A program made the translations under genes and the position numbers. Below, piece after piece: positions 21,221 through 29,808 of a DNA stretch of 40,794 nt. How positions within the stretch are numbered: position 1 is the stretch's first letter; each line of letters starts with the position of its first letter. This DNA is from Akkermansia sp. (GTDB lineage Bacteria; Verrucomicrobiota; Verrucomicrobiia; Verrucomicrobiales; Akkermansiaceae), in the NCBI GenBank assembly GCA_017558555.1, contig JAFYUJ010000107.1, forward strand, positions 1 through 40,794, written 5' to 3'. Under the pieces are notes generated by a model. It searched no databases, was not told the DNA's origin, and was given only the letters and a program-made list of their open reading frames with translations.

Positions 21221-22075
21221 TCAGAGCATGTTGGCTGCCACGGGCAGGCGGGTGAGTGTTTTGCCGCAGGCGGCGGCGTCTTCAGCTGTGGGCAAATCGC
21301 GAGAGGTGTGGATGCCCTCTGTCAGCAGGAAGGGAAGAAGCAGGATGTGCTGCGAGACCATGGTGCGCAGCACGTCTCCGGCCTCGGGTGACTGGTTGAA
21401 ATAACCCAGCGCCACCTCTGTGCCGGGCAGCAGACCGCGCAGACGGCGGCAGAAGAGCGCCGGCTCGGGCGGCGGCTCGGGCAGGTGGGAGCCATGTGCC
21501 ACCACCAGCACCCCGGCGCCGGGATGAGCTGCCAGATGCTCGCGAATCATCTGTGCGACAGCACGGGCCAGCCAGGGGGAGGCGCCCAGCACAGGCTGGT
21601 AAAAGAAATTGGGTTCGGTGGCACCTTGGCGGGTGTATGCCTCGTGCAGGGCTTGCTCCAGCTTCTCTCCGCTGGAGTGCCCGCTGAGCATGAACATGGG
21701 GTAGACCAGCACCGGCGAGCCATCTGCCGGGGGCAGTTTGGCGCCTGCCATGTTGGCCAGACTGCAGCGCGAGACGCGTGCGCGCGGCATGCGGATGCCG
21801 GGTGGGTTCAGGTGCAGCCCTTTGTCATTGTAGCTGACGATGAGGTAGTGGCGGCGCCAGCGGCGGTGCCGCAGATAGATGAGCAGTATGCCGGCCACTA
21901 CGGCCAGCTGCGCTACGGCAAAATGAAAATAAATGAGGCGGCGAAGGTGCAAGGCATCTTCCGCCGCCAAATCTGCACGAGAAAGCCGCATCCCGCAATC
22001 TACCGAGCCCCAGATTGCCGCCGTAAAGGCAGCAATGCACAAGAGCAACAGGCAGGTGAGGATGCGGCGTTGCAC
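21221..22075 (-). CDS. membrane-anchored CbiX/SirB-like protein
   Basis: C-terminal half is a CbiX-type chelatase fold. VLVVAHGS carries a metal/acid-base His at residue 194, and LPFLLTEGIHTSRDLP carries the second His at 256, matching the two catalytic histidines of sirohydrochlorin cobalt/ferro-chelatases. An earlier segment, VLVYPMFMLSGHSSGEKLEQAL, matches the first half of the two-domain versions. The N-terminus is unusual: a hydrophobic helix at residues 4-22 and a second at about 50-66, then basic residues. This implies membrane attachment. It starts with GTG, 17 bp after secDF. No other cobalamin or siroheme gene is in the window, so chelatase activity is an inference. Confidence 0.72.
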   Translation of the reverse strand: MQRRILTCLLLLCIAAFTAAIWGSVDCGMRLSRADLAAEDALHLRRLIYFHFAVAQLAVVAGILLIYLRHRRWRRHYLIVSYNDKGLHLNPPGIRMPRARVSRCSLANMAGAKLPPADGSPVLVYPMFMLSGHSSGEKLEQALHEAYTRQGATEPNFFYQPVLGASPWLARAVAQMIREHLAAHPGAGVLVVAHGSHLPEPPPEPALFCRRLRGLLPGTEVALGYFNQSPEAGDVLRTMVSQHILLLPFLLTEGIHTSRDLPTAEDAAACGKTLTRLPVAANML

Positions 22076-22092
22076 AGGTTCAGCTTGCTGTG

Positions 22093-24651
22093 TTACACGG
22101 CAACATCGGTGCCATTTTCAGCCTCCTGCAATTCCTGGCGCAGGTTGTGCTTCTTGTCGAAAGCCAGCACGCAGGGGGATGCGATGAAGATGGAGGAGTA
22201 CGTACCGATGAAGATACCCAGAAGCATGGTGATGGAGAAATCACGCATGGCGGGACCACCCAGAGCGATGAGGGCAATCAGCACCGCAATCGTGGAGCCC
22301 GAGGTGAGCAGCGTACGGGAAAGCGTGGTGTTGATAGCCTCGTTCATGATATCCTTCAGGTCATCCTTCGGGCCTGCAAGGAGCAGCTGCTCGCGGATGC
22401 GGTCGTAAATCACGATGGTATCGTTGATGGAGTAGCCGGCTACCGTGAGGAAGGCGCCGATGTGGATGATGTTCAGCTCTGTGCCCATGAGCACCACCAC
22501 ACCGATAACAGCGGCCACGTCGTGTGCGGTGGAGATGAGCGCACCCATGGCAAAGCTCCATTCGAAGCGGATGGCCAGGTACATGGTGATGCCCAGCAGA
22601 CCGGCAAGCAACGCCCAGCAAGCTGTCTTGAAGAAGGTGGAGCCCAGCGCGGCGCTGATGTCTTCCACAGATTCGGCGGGCAGCTCTTTCATGCCGGGCA
22701 CAGTATCGCGCAGGGCGGTGTTGATCTTGGCGGCGTCATCCTTGTTGGCGCAGCGAACCTTGATGTTGCGGTCGGTGGCGTTGTCGAACTCCTGCACGGT
22801 GGGAGCCTTGGTCAGCGTCATGCCCATCACGGTTTTTTCCACCTCGGCGTAGTTGACCTTGGAGTCATTGGGCACCACGTAGGTGATGGTGGCACCACCG
22901 GTGAAGTCGATACCCAGGGACTGCTCGCCACGCACAAAGATACCGTAGGCTGCACAGCCCAGAATCAGCACGATGGACGCGATGGCTGTGGGCTTGCGGT
23001 ACTTCATGAAGTCAAACACTTTGCCGGAGAACGGTGCACGGGCAAAGGTGAAGTTCTTGAGCACGCCCAGATGCTCTGCCCAGAAGAAGAGCACGCGGGT
23101 GACTACGATGGCACCAATCAGGGAGGTGATGATACCCACGCTGGTGGTCACGGCGAAGCCCTTGATGGAGCCGCTGGCCAGCCAGAACAGAATCACAGCC
23201 GTGATAAGGGAGGTGATGTTGGAGTCCCAAATAGCGGAGAATGCCTTTTCATACGCATTGCGCAGGCAGATGATGAAGGGGCGGCCCAGCTGCTGCTCTT
23301 CGCGCATGCGTTCGTAAATCAGCACGTTGGCGTCCACTGCCATACCCATGGTCAGCACGATACCGGCGATACCCGGCAGTGTCAGCACAAAGCCGAACAA
23401 GCTCATCAGCCCCAGCAGTGCAAGGGCGTTGAAGGCCAAACCAAACATGGCCACAATGCCGGCGGAGCGGTAGTACCAGTAGCAGAAAGCAAAGATGCCC
23501 AGCAGACCGATGAGGCCGGCCACGGTGCCTTGCTCCAGAGCGCTCTGCCCCAACTGGGCAGATACATTCTTGCGGCCTTCTACTTTCAGGTCGCTGGAGA
23601 GGGGGTTGGCCAGCGCCTTGGAGATGTCCTCGGGTTCGCCCTTGGCATTCAGACCGGAGATGTTGAACTCCTTGTGCAGCACAGCCTGCACCACGGGAGC
23701 GCACTTAATCTGGTTGTTGAGCACCACGGCCAGGCGGTCGCGGCCGATGGTCATGGCGCCGGTGAGGCGGCCCATGCGGTTGGCACCGGTGCGGTTGAGC
23801 ACCACATTCACGTGGCCTTTCTGCACGTAGTCGGGTTGGGCGTGTGCCACTTCCTTACCGGTGATGTACACATCCTTCTGCATGGCAGCATAGGGTTTTT
23901 GCAGCACCATGTAGTCGATAACCTGTTCGCCCTTGAATTCACCCTCGGTGTAGAGCACGGGCTCGCCGGTCTCGTCGTTCGTGCGGGGGTAGGGCATAAT
24001 CATGTAGTCGTTCAGACCCATGCGGGAAGGAATGCGGGGCATGGCCGGGGCGCGCACACCCTTCACTTCGGCGGCCACTGCTTTTTTGTATTCGTGCAGG
24101 CGCTGCTCGTACACGGTGATGGCTTCCTGCGTCTCGGGGTCGGCAATCACGCGGTCGCTGTCATGGTACACGGCCAGCAGTTCCAGCTTGGCCATCTTGG
24201 TGAGCATCTTCACCATGGCCTCAATCTTTTCCTTGTTGCGCTCTTCGTCCTGAGCGTCCTGCTGGGGAATCTGGATGAGAATTTTGTTGTTGGAGTGCAG
24301 AATCTGCACTTCGCTTGTACCGGTGGAATTGAGACGCTCTTCCAGGATGGCGCAGGCTTGCTGCATGTCATCTTCGCTGGGCGGTACCAGGTTGCCGTGG
24401 TCATTCAGCTTCGGTTGCACCTCCAGCGTCAATTCTGTGCCGCCTTTGATGTCGATACCGTACTGCATGCCGTTCACAAACAGTGAAAGCAGGCAGAAAC
24501 CGGAAAGACCCACGATGAAGAATGTGCCGGCATTGCGCTTCGCTTTGTCCAGCTCTGCAGAGAGATACCAGAAAAACAGCACAATGAGCATAATGCCCAT
24601 GCAAAAATAAAAGAAGGGCGATGCAGTGATGTCGATGAGAAATTGAGGCAT
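22093..24651 (-). CDS. secDF: fused protein translocase subunit SecDF
   Basis: 852-residue fusion of SecD and SecF, which uses the proton-motive force to pull proteins through SecYEG from the outer side. SecD part: YGIDIKGGTELTLEV (about 64-78), a periplasmic P1 domain, and GMAVDANVLIYERMREE with the key Asp. SecF part: GIDFTGGATITYVV, and AGYSINDTIVIYDRIREQL with the second key Asp. One extra transmembrane helix (residues 12-30) precedes the usual first helix (about 42-62), more than the standard twelve. The last residues are hydrophilic. It heads an operon with the CbiX-like and DUF167 genes. Confidence 0.95.
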   Translation of the reverse strand: MPQFLIDITASPFFYFCMGIMLIVLFFWYLSAELDKAKRNAGTFFIVGLSGFCLLSLFVNGMQYGIDIKGGTELTLEVQPKLNDHGNLVPPSEDDMQQACAILEERLNSTGTSEVQILHSNNKILIQIPQQDAQDEERNKEKIEAMVKMLTKMAKLELLAVYHDSDRVIADPETQEAITVYEQRLHEYKKAVAAEVKGVRAPAMPRIPSRMGLNDYMIMPYPRTNDETGEPVLYTEGEFKGEQVIDYMVLQKPYAAMQKDVYITGKEVAHAQPDYVQKGHVNVVLNRTGANRMGRLTGAMTIGRDRLAVVLNNQIKCAPVVQAVLHKEFNISGLNAKGEPEDISKALANPLSSDLKVEGRKNVSAQLGQSALEQGTVAGLIGLLGIFAFCYWYYRSAGIVAMFGLAFNALALLGLMSLFGFVLTLPGIAGIVLTMGMAVDANVLIYERMREEQQLGRPFIICLRNAYEKAFSAIWDSNITSLITAVILFWLASGSIKGFAVTTSVGIITSLIGAIVVTRVLFFWAEHLGVLKNFTFARAPFSGKVFDFMKYRKPTAIASIVLILGCAAYGIFVRGEQSLGIDFTGGATITYVVPNDSKVNYAEVEKTVMGMTLTKAPTVQEFDNATDRNIKVRCANKDDAAKINTALRDTVPGMKELPAESVEDISAALGSTFFKTACWALLAGLLGITMYLAIRFEWSFAMGALISTAHDVAAVIGVVVLMGTELNIIHIGAFLTVAGYSINDTIVIYDRIREQLLLAGPKDDLKDIMNEAINTTLSRTLLTSGSTIAVLIALIALGGPAMRDFSITMLLGIFIGTYSSIFIASPCVLAFDKKHNLRQELQEAENGTDVAV

Positions 24652-24675
24652 GATTCGCGTGTGTTTAACCGCGCT

Positions 24676-24703
24676 ATTTTGCCATCTTTCTTCCTCACGT
24701 CAA
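24676..24703 (-). promoter_or_regulatory. candidate promoter of secDF
   Basis: Minus-strand TTGACG (24703-24698), 16-bp spacer, CAAAAT (24681-24676). The predicted start near 24669 gives a leader of about 18 nt. Confidence 0.4.
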
Positions 24704-24787
24704 GCTTCCATCGTGGCAGTAATGGGTAGATAATGCAGAAAATGCCATGTGAAGAACGTTTGCAGGCTGCCGGCAGGTGCGCTGAAC

Positions 24788-24821
24788 AAAAAAGCTCGCT
24801 CCGCGGAAGGGCGGAGCGAGC
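24788..24821 (-). terminator. rho-independent terminator
   Basis: Eleven-bp perfect stem GCTCGCTCCGC with GCGGAGCGAGC, six-base loop, followed on the minus strand by TTTTTT. It closes the large single-pass protein gene ending at 24858. Confidence 0.92.
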
Positions 24822-24857
24822 CTGGCAGAGATTTTGTGTTATGGCAGAGCGTGGGGG

Positions 24858-27059
24858 TTATTTCTGGCCACCGCTCTGGTACTTCTTGCGTATCTGAGCA
24901 TCAGCTGCCGTATTTTCTGCTACCTGCTGCTTGGCTTCAGTTGCGTTGCGGGAGATTTCCGGGTCTTCGTCCTTCTCGTACTTGGAGAGCAGGTTCATGA
25001 CCCAGGGGCGGTTGTGCATGCTCTTGAGGGTGTTGATGAGCTGCATGCGCTGCTTGTGGGTTTCTTCCAGATCCTTGAGCTCTTCTTTGATTTTGTCCAG
25101 CTCGGGACCTTCACCCACGTAGTCGGCAGAGTATTCGTCCGCCTTGGCAATCAATTCGGTGCGCTTGGAGATGTCACCGTCAATCTTGTCGAATACCACC
25201 TTGATGAGGGCGGCTGCTTCTTCGTCTGTGCGGTCGCGGTCCTGTGCAAACACGCCACCTATGGCTCGGTCGATGAGCTTGGCATTGCGTTCGTCATCGG
25301 CGGCTTGTTCCTTCAGCTCCTGCAGGAAGGGGATGATGTCGTCATTGGCGTAGTTGGCAAAGAAGACATAGTCGGTGCGCCAGTTTTTCTTATCAGCGGC
25401 GCGGCCCTTGTAGTATTCCAGCGCCTTGGGTGAGCAAGCGCGGCCAAAGGTGTTGAGCATGGCTTCGCGGTACTTCTCGGGCAGGCTGTCGAAGATGTCA
25501 TCGCCTACTTTCTTCTTCTCTTCCTCATCTGTCATGAAGATGAGGATGTTGTCCAGACAGCCTGCAAGGGTGCCGGCCAGCTTCTTGTCAATGTCGGGAT
25601 CCTTGAGCAAGCCCAGGATGGTGGGTACGTCCTTCTTGGTGACACGCAGGCCCATGGCTTCCCAGATGTAGGAGAGAACCTCGGCGCGCTGCATCCACTT
25701 CTTCTTGGCTTCTGTATCCTGCTTGGCTACGGAATCTGCCAGTTTCTTGAACTTGACGTTGATGCCCTTGTTGTTGGAGACGGCCATGCGCTGCACAAGC
25801 CAGCGATAGAGCGTGGGCTTAATCTTGGTGCACTGGGTATCGAGGGTGCGGAAGATGAGAGCATCGATGCTGGGGTCCTGTTCGGAGGCAATGCCCAGCA
25901 GCAAGCAGGCCAGCTGTGCCACGCCTTCCGGGTTGCCACCAAATACAAACTTACCCCTTTCATCGCGGATGAAGGGGTCCACCACCACGTCCAGCAGGTA
26001 CTGGGCGTCTTCCTTGCTGCATTCAATCGTCACGCCTTTGGCCTTGGCATCTGCAATACTTTCAATGCCTTGCTTGTTCACTTCCTGGGCGCGCTTGAGC
26101 AGCTTGTTGGTGTAGTCCATGTGGGCTTGCTTGGCGGCGGCTTCGGCCTGAGCTTTCACGATGAGACTGCCGCAGAAGACGCCGAGTACAGCCAGACCAC
26201 CAACGAAAATCCAGAACGGGGGGCGCTTCCATACGGGCTTCTTGCCAGCCTGGGCCTGCAAGGCTTGCAAGTAAGCGTCACGTGCAGCCATGTCGGCTTC
26301 GGACATCTGGGCTTCTTCCTCGGCGGGAATGTCTGTACCTTCAGCAGGGACTTCTTCAGCATACTCCGGAGCGGAAGCGGGGACAGGAGCCGGTGCGGGA
26401 GCGGTAGCAGGTTTAGCGGCGGCAGGCTTGGCAGCAGCTTTGGGCTTGGCGGCAGTCAGTTTGTTGGCACCACCTGCCTTGAGTGCAGGCTTGGCTACGG
26501 CCAGCTTGGCAGCGGGCTTGGTCGTCTTGGAAGCGGGGGTGGGGGCAGGGGTTGCTTCGGGAGCGGGGGCTTCTTCTGCCGGGGTCGGGGCGGCAGCAGC
26601 TTCTGCGGCAGCGGCTTGAGCAGCAGCGGCTTCTTCTTGCTGGCGCTGGTATTCGGCCATCTGGCGGTTGTATTCTTCCATCTGGCGGTTGTATTCCTCC
26701 ATCTGGCGCTCGTATTCTTCCTGAGCCTGGCGGGCAGCCTCTTCTTCAGCGGCAAGGCGTGCGGCCTCCTCGGCTGCAGCAGCTTCTTCGGCTGCCAGTG
26801 CCTCAGCGGCAGCAGCGGCTTCAGCAGCGGCTTTCTTCTGGGCGGCATCATCCACGGGGGCTGCTGCCACAGGGGAGGGGGCAGGAGCCGGTGTGGGGGC
26901 AGGAGCGGTGGCGGGCGTCTTCAGTGCGGATGTTTTGGGCTGAATAGCCTGGCCATTGGAGCCCATGAGCTTGACTTGCTTCTTGGGGGCGGCGCCGGTG
27001 TTGAGCAGACGGCGAGGTGCAGGAGCTGCACCCGTTGTTTTGAGTTGAGGAGTTGCCAT
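24858..27059 (-). CDS. large single-pass membrane protein, Ala/Pro/Glu-rich, 733 aa
   Basis: The start at 27059 (MATPQLKTTG) avoids an unlikely 27-residue extension. Residues 40-270 are low complexity: Pro/Ala tracts, an Ala/Glu coiled coil and three EYNRQM-type repeats. A Pro/Ala/Lys part and a single transmembrane helix (PFWIFVGGLAVLGVFCGSLIV, about 279-301) follow. The helix is preceded by KKPVWKRP, which suggests the N-terminus is cytoplasmic. The remaining 430 residues are alpha-helical with regularly spaced leucines, like HEAT or TPR-type scaffolds, and lie outside the membrane. The build recalls TolA-like or polar-organising proteins, but no family was recognised. It has its own terminator. 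Confidence 0.65.
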   Translation of the reverse strand: MATPQLKTTGAAPAPRRLLNTGAAPKKQVKLMGSNGQAIQPKTSALKTPATAPAPTPAPAPSPVAAAPVDDAAQKKAAAEAAAAAEALAAEEAAAAEEAARLAAEEEAARQAQEEYERQMEEYNRQMEEYNRQMAEYQRQQEEAAAAQAAAAEAAAAPTPAEEAPAPEATPAPTPASKTTKPAAKLAVAKPALKAGGANKLTAAKPKAAAKPAAAKPATAPAPAPVPASAPEYAEEVPAEGTDIPAEEEAQMSEADMAARDAYLQALQAQAGKKPVWKRPPFWIFVGGLAVLGVFCGSLIVKAQAEAAAKQAHMDYTNKLLKRAQEVNKQGIESIADAKAKGVTIECSKEDAQYLLDVVVDPFIRDERGKFVFGGNPEGVAQLACLLLGIASEQDPSIDALIFRTLDTQCTKIKPTLYRWLVQRMAVSNNKGINVKFKKLADSVAKQDTEAKKKWMQRAEVLSYIWEAMGLRVTKKDVPTILGLLKDPDIDKKLAGTLAGCLDNILIFMTDEEEKKKVGDDIFDSLPEKYREAMLNTFGRACSPKALEYYKGRAADKKNWRTDYVFFANYANDDIIPFLQELKEQAADDERNAKLIDRAIGGVFAQDRDRTDEEAAALIKVVFDKIDGDISKRTELIAKADEYSADYVGEGPELDKIKEELKDLEETHKQRMQLINTLKSMHNRPWVMNLLSKYEKDEDPEISRNATEAKQQVAENTAADAQIRKKYQSGGQK

Positions 27060-27178
27060 AGGTGTAAAAAATTGTATCTCAAGCGTGATTTTACTCTTTT
27101 TTCTGCCTGATTGCAACCTCGTATTTTGAAGAAGCAGCAATTTTCGCAGCTTTTTTGGGGGGGGAATGAATTTGCAGA

Positions 27179-27207
27179 TTGCCAGATGAGCGCGGCTGTG
27201 TTAGGAT
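27179..27207 (+). promoter_or_regulatory. promoter of rlpA, near-leaderless
   Basis: TTGCCA (27179-27184), 17-bp spacer, TAGGAT (27202-27207) with an upstream TGT that makes an extended -10. The hexamer ends 8 bases before the ATG at 27216, so the leader would be 1-2 nt. A GGAG at 27210-27213 lies inside this gap and would be absent from the mRNA. Confidence 0.5.
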
Positions 27208-27215
27208 GCGGAGAT

Positions 27216-27692
27216 ATGAGAAAGCTTTTTTTATGGGGTGGTGTGGGACTTGCCATGGTGCTGGGTGCATGCCAGCAGCAGCGTGCAACACATGCGGATT
27301 ACAAAGGCTACAAGATGGCACCGTACGCCGTGCGCGGTAATCGTTTTGTGCCGATGAACGTGGACCAGGCACTGCGCTATAATGAAGTGGGTGTGGCTTC
27401 CTGGTATGAAGCAGATGGTGCCCAGGGGGCCATTTGCCAGAAGCTGTATGACGGCCAGCTCTATGCGGCACACCGCACGCTGCCGCTGCCGTGCGAGGTG
27501 CGCATCACCAGCATGACCAATGGCAAGAGCTGCATTGCTCGCGTGGCAGACCGCGGCCCTTTCATCCACGGCCGCTTGATTGATGTGAGCTCGGAGGTGG
27601 CCCGCCAGCTGGGCTTTGAAAAAGCCGGGTTGGATACCGTGCGGGTGGAGGTTATCTCCGTGGGTGATGGTGCTTACAAACGTAAGCGCTGA
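27216..27692 (+). CDS. rlpA: RlpA-family septal lipoprotein
   Basis: 158 residues. Signal peptide MRKLFLWGGVGLAMVLGAC with lipobox Cys19. The double-psi beta-barrel begins at GVASWYEAD (about 67) and contains YAAHRTLP, VRITSMTNGKSCIARVADRGPF and RLIDVSSEVARQLGF. The His of AAHRTLP and the Asp of ADRGPF match the active-site pair described for lytic RlpA, which cuts glycan strands lacking stem peptides at the division septum. There is no SPOR domain, so it cannot localise by that route. The usual TA-x-GE part is replaced by GAICQKLYDG, with an extra Cys that could pair with Cys in LPC. It ends 6 bp from the convergent acyltransferase gene. Confidence 0.88.
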   Translation: MRKLFLWGGVGLAMVLGACQQQRATHADYKGYKMAPYAVRGNRFVPMNVDQALRYNEVGVASWYEADGAQGAICQKLYDGQLYAAHRTLPLPCEVRITSMTNGKSCIARVADRGPFIHGRLIDVSSEVARQLGFEKAGLDTVRVEVISVGDGAYKRKR

Positions 27693-27698
27693 GTGGGA

Positions 27699-28652
27699 TT
27701 ACTTAGCGCCCAAAACCCGCATGGCGCGGGGGAACCGGCGTGTGAGCCAGCTGCCGAGCAGGGTCAGGATGATGAGCCCTGCCACGGGTGCCCATACATC
27801 ATAAAAACCGTGAATTTTGAAGCGGTAGATGGGGGCGTATAGGAAAGAATGCGTGGCGTAGACGAACAGCATACCGGCCCCTGCGGCTGCCATGGGGCGA
27901 GCCAGGCGGGGTAGGTAATGCTCTGTACCCAGCCCGGCCAGGCAGAAAAGAACGGCGTAGCTCAGAGCCTCCATAGGCAGGGAGCAGCCGTAGGTGGAAA
28001 TGCCGAAGAGTCGCAATAAATCCGGGTGGAAGGCGCGTTGCAGGTGCATGATGGCAATGCAGAGCACAAGGCCGATAGCGTGGCGGCGCAGCCAGTCGGC
28101 TATGGTGTGCATGGGGACACAGCGCAGGCAGTAGCCCAGCAGCACGGCCTGCATCCAGTCGAAGCGCAGCCCCATGTGTTGCCTGGGGGCTGCGGCCCAG
28201 TAAAAGCTGATGATAAGCACCAGCATCACCCAGTTGTAACGCGGGAACACGCGCAGAGCCGCCAGCGCCGCGATGACGAGCTGGTAGATGGCAAGATTGC
28301 GCAGGAACCAAAGGGGGGTATTGTAGGCTGCGGTGCCCCAGCCGATGGCTTTTTGCCAGCTCAGAGCAGTATCCGGTTTGCAAATCATGAAAAGCCCCAG
28401 GCTGATGAGTGACCACAGCAGCCAGGCCAGCCCCAATTTCAGCGCCCGGCGGGCGCAATCGCCTGCATCTCGCGGCATGAAATAACCGGCCAGCAGGAAA
28501 AACAGGCAGATGGCGCCGCCTACCGGTTTGCCCAGCCAGGAGGGCCCCGCTCCGGCATGCATCCACATGATGAAGAACATGGCGATGCACCGCGCTACAT
28601 CAATCCATGCAGCGCGGGAACGGGGGGAGAGGCTGGGCGTGGGGTGGCTCAC
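27699..28652 (-). CDS. acyltransferase family 3 membrane protein
   Basis: Integral membrane protein of 317 residues with about ten predicted helices. The first helix, AWIDVARCIAMFFIMWMHAG, has the D-x-x-R near the start and the H that mark acyltransferase-3 (OafA/NodX-type) enzymes; these O-acetylate or otherwise acylate surface sugars. NTPLWFLRNL (about 115-124) is the family's second conserved block. The GTG start at 28652 overlaps the M42 peptidase stop by 4 nt; an upstream ATG would lie inside that gene. Substrate unknown. Confidence 0.85.
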   Translation of the reverse strand: MSHPTPSLSPRSRAAWIDVARCIAMFFIMWMHAGAGPSWLGKPVGGAICLFFLLAGYFMPRDAGDCARRALKLGLAWLLWSLISLGLFMICKPDTALSWQKAIGWGTAAYNTPLWFLRNLAIYQLVIAALAALRVFPRYNWVMLVLIISFYWAAAPRQHMGLRFDWMQAVLLGYCLRCVPMHTIADWLRRHAIGLVLCIAIMHLQRAFHPDLLRLFGISTYGCSLPMEALSYAVLFCLAGLGTEHYLPRLARPMAAAGAGMLFVYATHSFLYAPIYRFKIHGFYDVWAPVAGLIILTLLGSWLTRRFPRAMRVLGAK

Positions 28653-29725
28653 GATACAAAGTCGATGGCTTTGAGACGGAGGGCCGCGACCCGACGCACA
28701 ATGGCGCATACCAAATCGCAGCAGGCGCACAAGTCGCGGTCATCGATGATGCCGTTGTGGGAGTGAATGTAGCGGGTGGGGGTGCTGAGCACAATGGCGG
28801 GGATGCCCTGCCAGTGGGCGTAGCAGGCGGCGGCATCGGTGCCGCCGGTGCGGCGCACCGCAGCCTGGTGGGGAAGGCCGGCTTCGGCAGCTGTTTGCAG
28901 CACAAAATCCGCCAGTGCAGGCGGGGTGATGTGGGTGGGGTCAAACAGGCGCACCTGCACACCCTGTCCAACCACGCCCTGACGGCACAGGGCGCTTTGT
29001 CCCGGGGTGTCATCGGCTGGGGCACCTTCCAGGATGATGGCGATATCCCCCACCATCTCAGCCGGAATGGCGCGGGCACCGCGGGTGCCTACTTCTTCCA
29101 TCACGGTGCCGATGGCGTTGATGTTGCAGCCGATTTTTTCGGCGCAGAGGGTTTTCATGGCCTCCATCATGCAGTAGACGCCGTTGCGGTTGTCGAAAGC
29201 CTTGCCCATCCAGCGGTGGGGCAGGGCAAGCGGCTGCATGCACACATCCGGCACCACGGGGCAACCGGGGGTGATGCCCAGCTGCTCCACTTCCTGCTGG
29301 GAGGAGGCGCCAATGTCGATGAAAAGCGCATCATCCGTCATCACTTGCTTGCGCTGGGCTTCCGGCAGCAGGTGCGGGGGCTTGGTTGCTATCTGCCCCG
29401 GGATGCTGCCGCCGCAGCGCGGTTTCACCAGTACGCGCTGGCTGGGCAGGGTGTGGTTCCACCAGCCACCCAGCGGTACCAGGGTCAGGTACCCATCCGG
29501 GGTGATGCCTTGCACCATGAAGCCTACCTCGTCCATGTGCGCGATGAGCGAGACAGTGGGCGCATCTTCCCCGGCCTCGTAATGGCACATTTGCAGCCCG
29601 GCGGCGGTGTGTTCCAAATCCCCGCAATCTTGCAACTCGCGGCAGATGAGATCGCGAATCTCACCCTCGAATCCGGAGACGCCGTGTGCATTGCTGCATT
29701 CCTCTAAAAGCTTTTGGTTGAACAT
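28649..29725 (-). CDS. M42 family aminopeptidase (FrvX/PepA type)
   Basis: 358-residue dinuclear-metal peptidase. SLIAHMDEVGFMV carries the first His-x-Asp metal ligands (about 62-74); KAFDNRNG the bridging Asp; MEEVGTRGAR the catalytic Glu and a metal Glu; GGTDAAAC and RYIHSHNG the remaining conserved sites, with the last metal His. Cytoplasmic, it probably trims peptides as a tetrahedral dodecamer as in its family. Start at 29725 is set by the promoter and by the family start (LLEECSNAHGVSGFEGEIR). Confidence 0.92.
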   Translation of the reverse strand: MFNQKLLEECSNAHGVSGFEGEIRDLICRELQDCGDLEHTAAGLQMCHYEAGEDAPTVSLIAHMDEVGFMVQGITPDGYLTLVPLGGWWNHTLPSQRVLVKPRCGGSIPGQIATKPPHLLPEAQRKQVMTDDALFIDIGASSQQEVEQLGITPGCPVVPDVCMQPLALPHRWMGKAFDNRNGVYCMMEAMKTLCAEKIGCNINAIGTVMEEVGTRGARAIPAEMVGDIAIILEGAPADDTPGQSALCRQGVVGQGVQVRLFDPTHITPPALADFVLQTAAEAGLPHQAAVRRTGGTDAAACYAHWQGIPAIVLSTPTRYIHSHNGIIDDRDLCACCDLVCAIVRRVAALRLKAIDFVS

Positions 29726-29731
29726 GCGCAA

Positions 29732-29760
29732 AGTATAAATCATGCCCACAGACTGTGCAA
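29732..29760 (-). promoter_or_regulatory. promoter of the M42 peptidase operon, leaderless
   Basis: Minus-strand TTGCAC (29760-29755), 17-bp spacer, TATACT (29737-29732), then six bases to the ATG at 29725. The expected start falls on the A of the ATG. Confidence 0.7.
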
Positions 29761-29808
29761 GACTATTATATGCTTTACAAGGGCTTAGGCGGTGTAGTAA
29801 AGTGTGGT

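Noticed and set aside
22090..24486. 798-codon open frame antisense to secDF
   Set aside because: It is the mirror of a clear SecDF gene with high third-position GC; its product is His/Gly/Val-rich with no domain.
26070..27110. Gly/Ser/Leu-rich frame antisense to the large single-pass protein
   Set aside because: Produced by the low-complexity Ala/Pro/Glu codons of the gene on the other strand.
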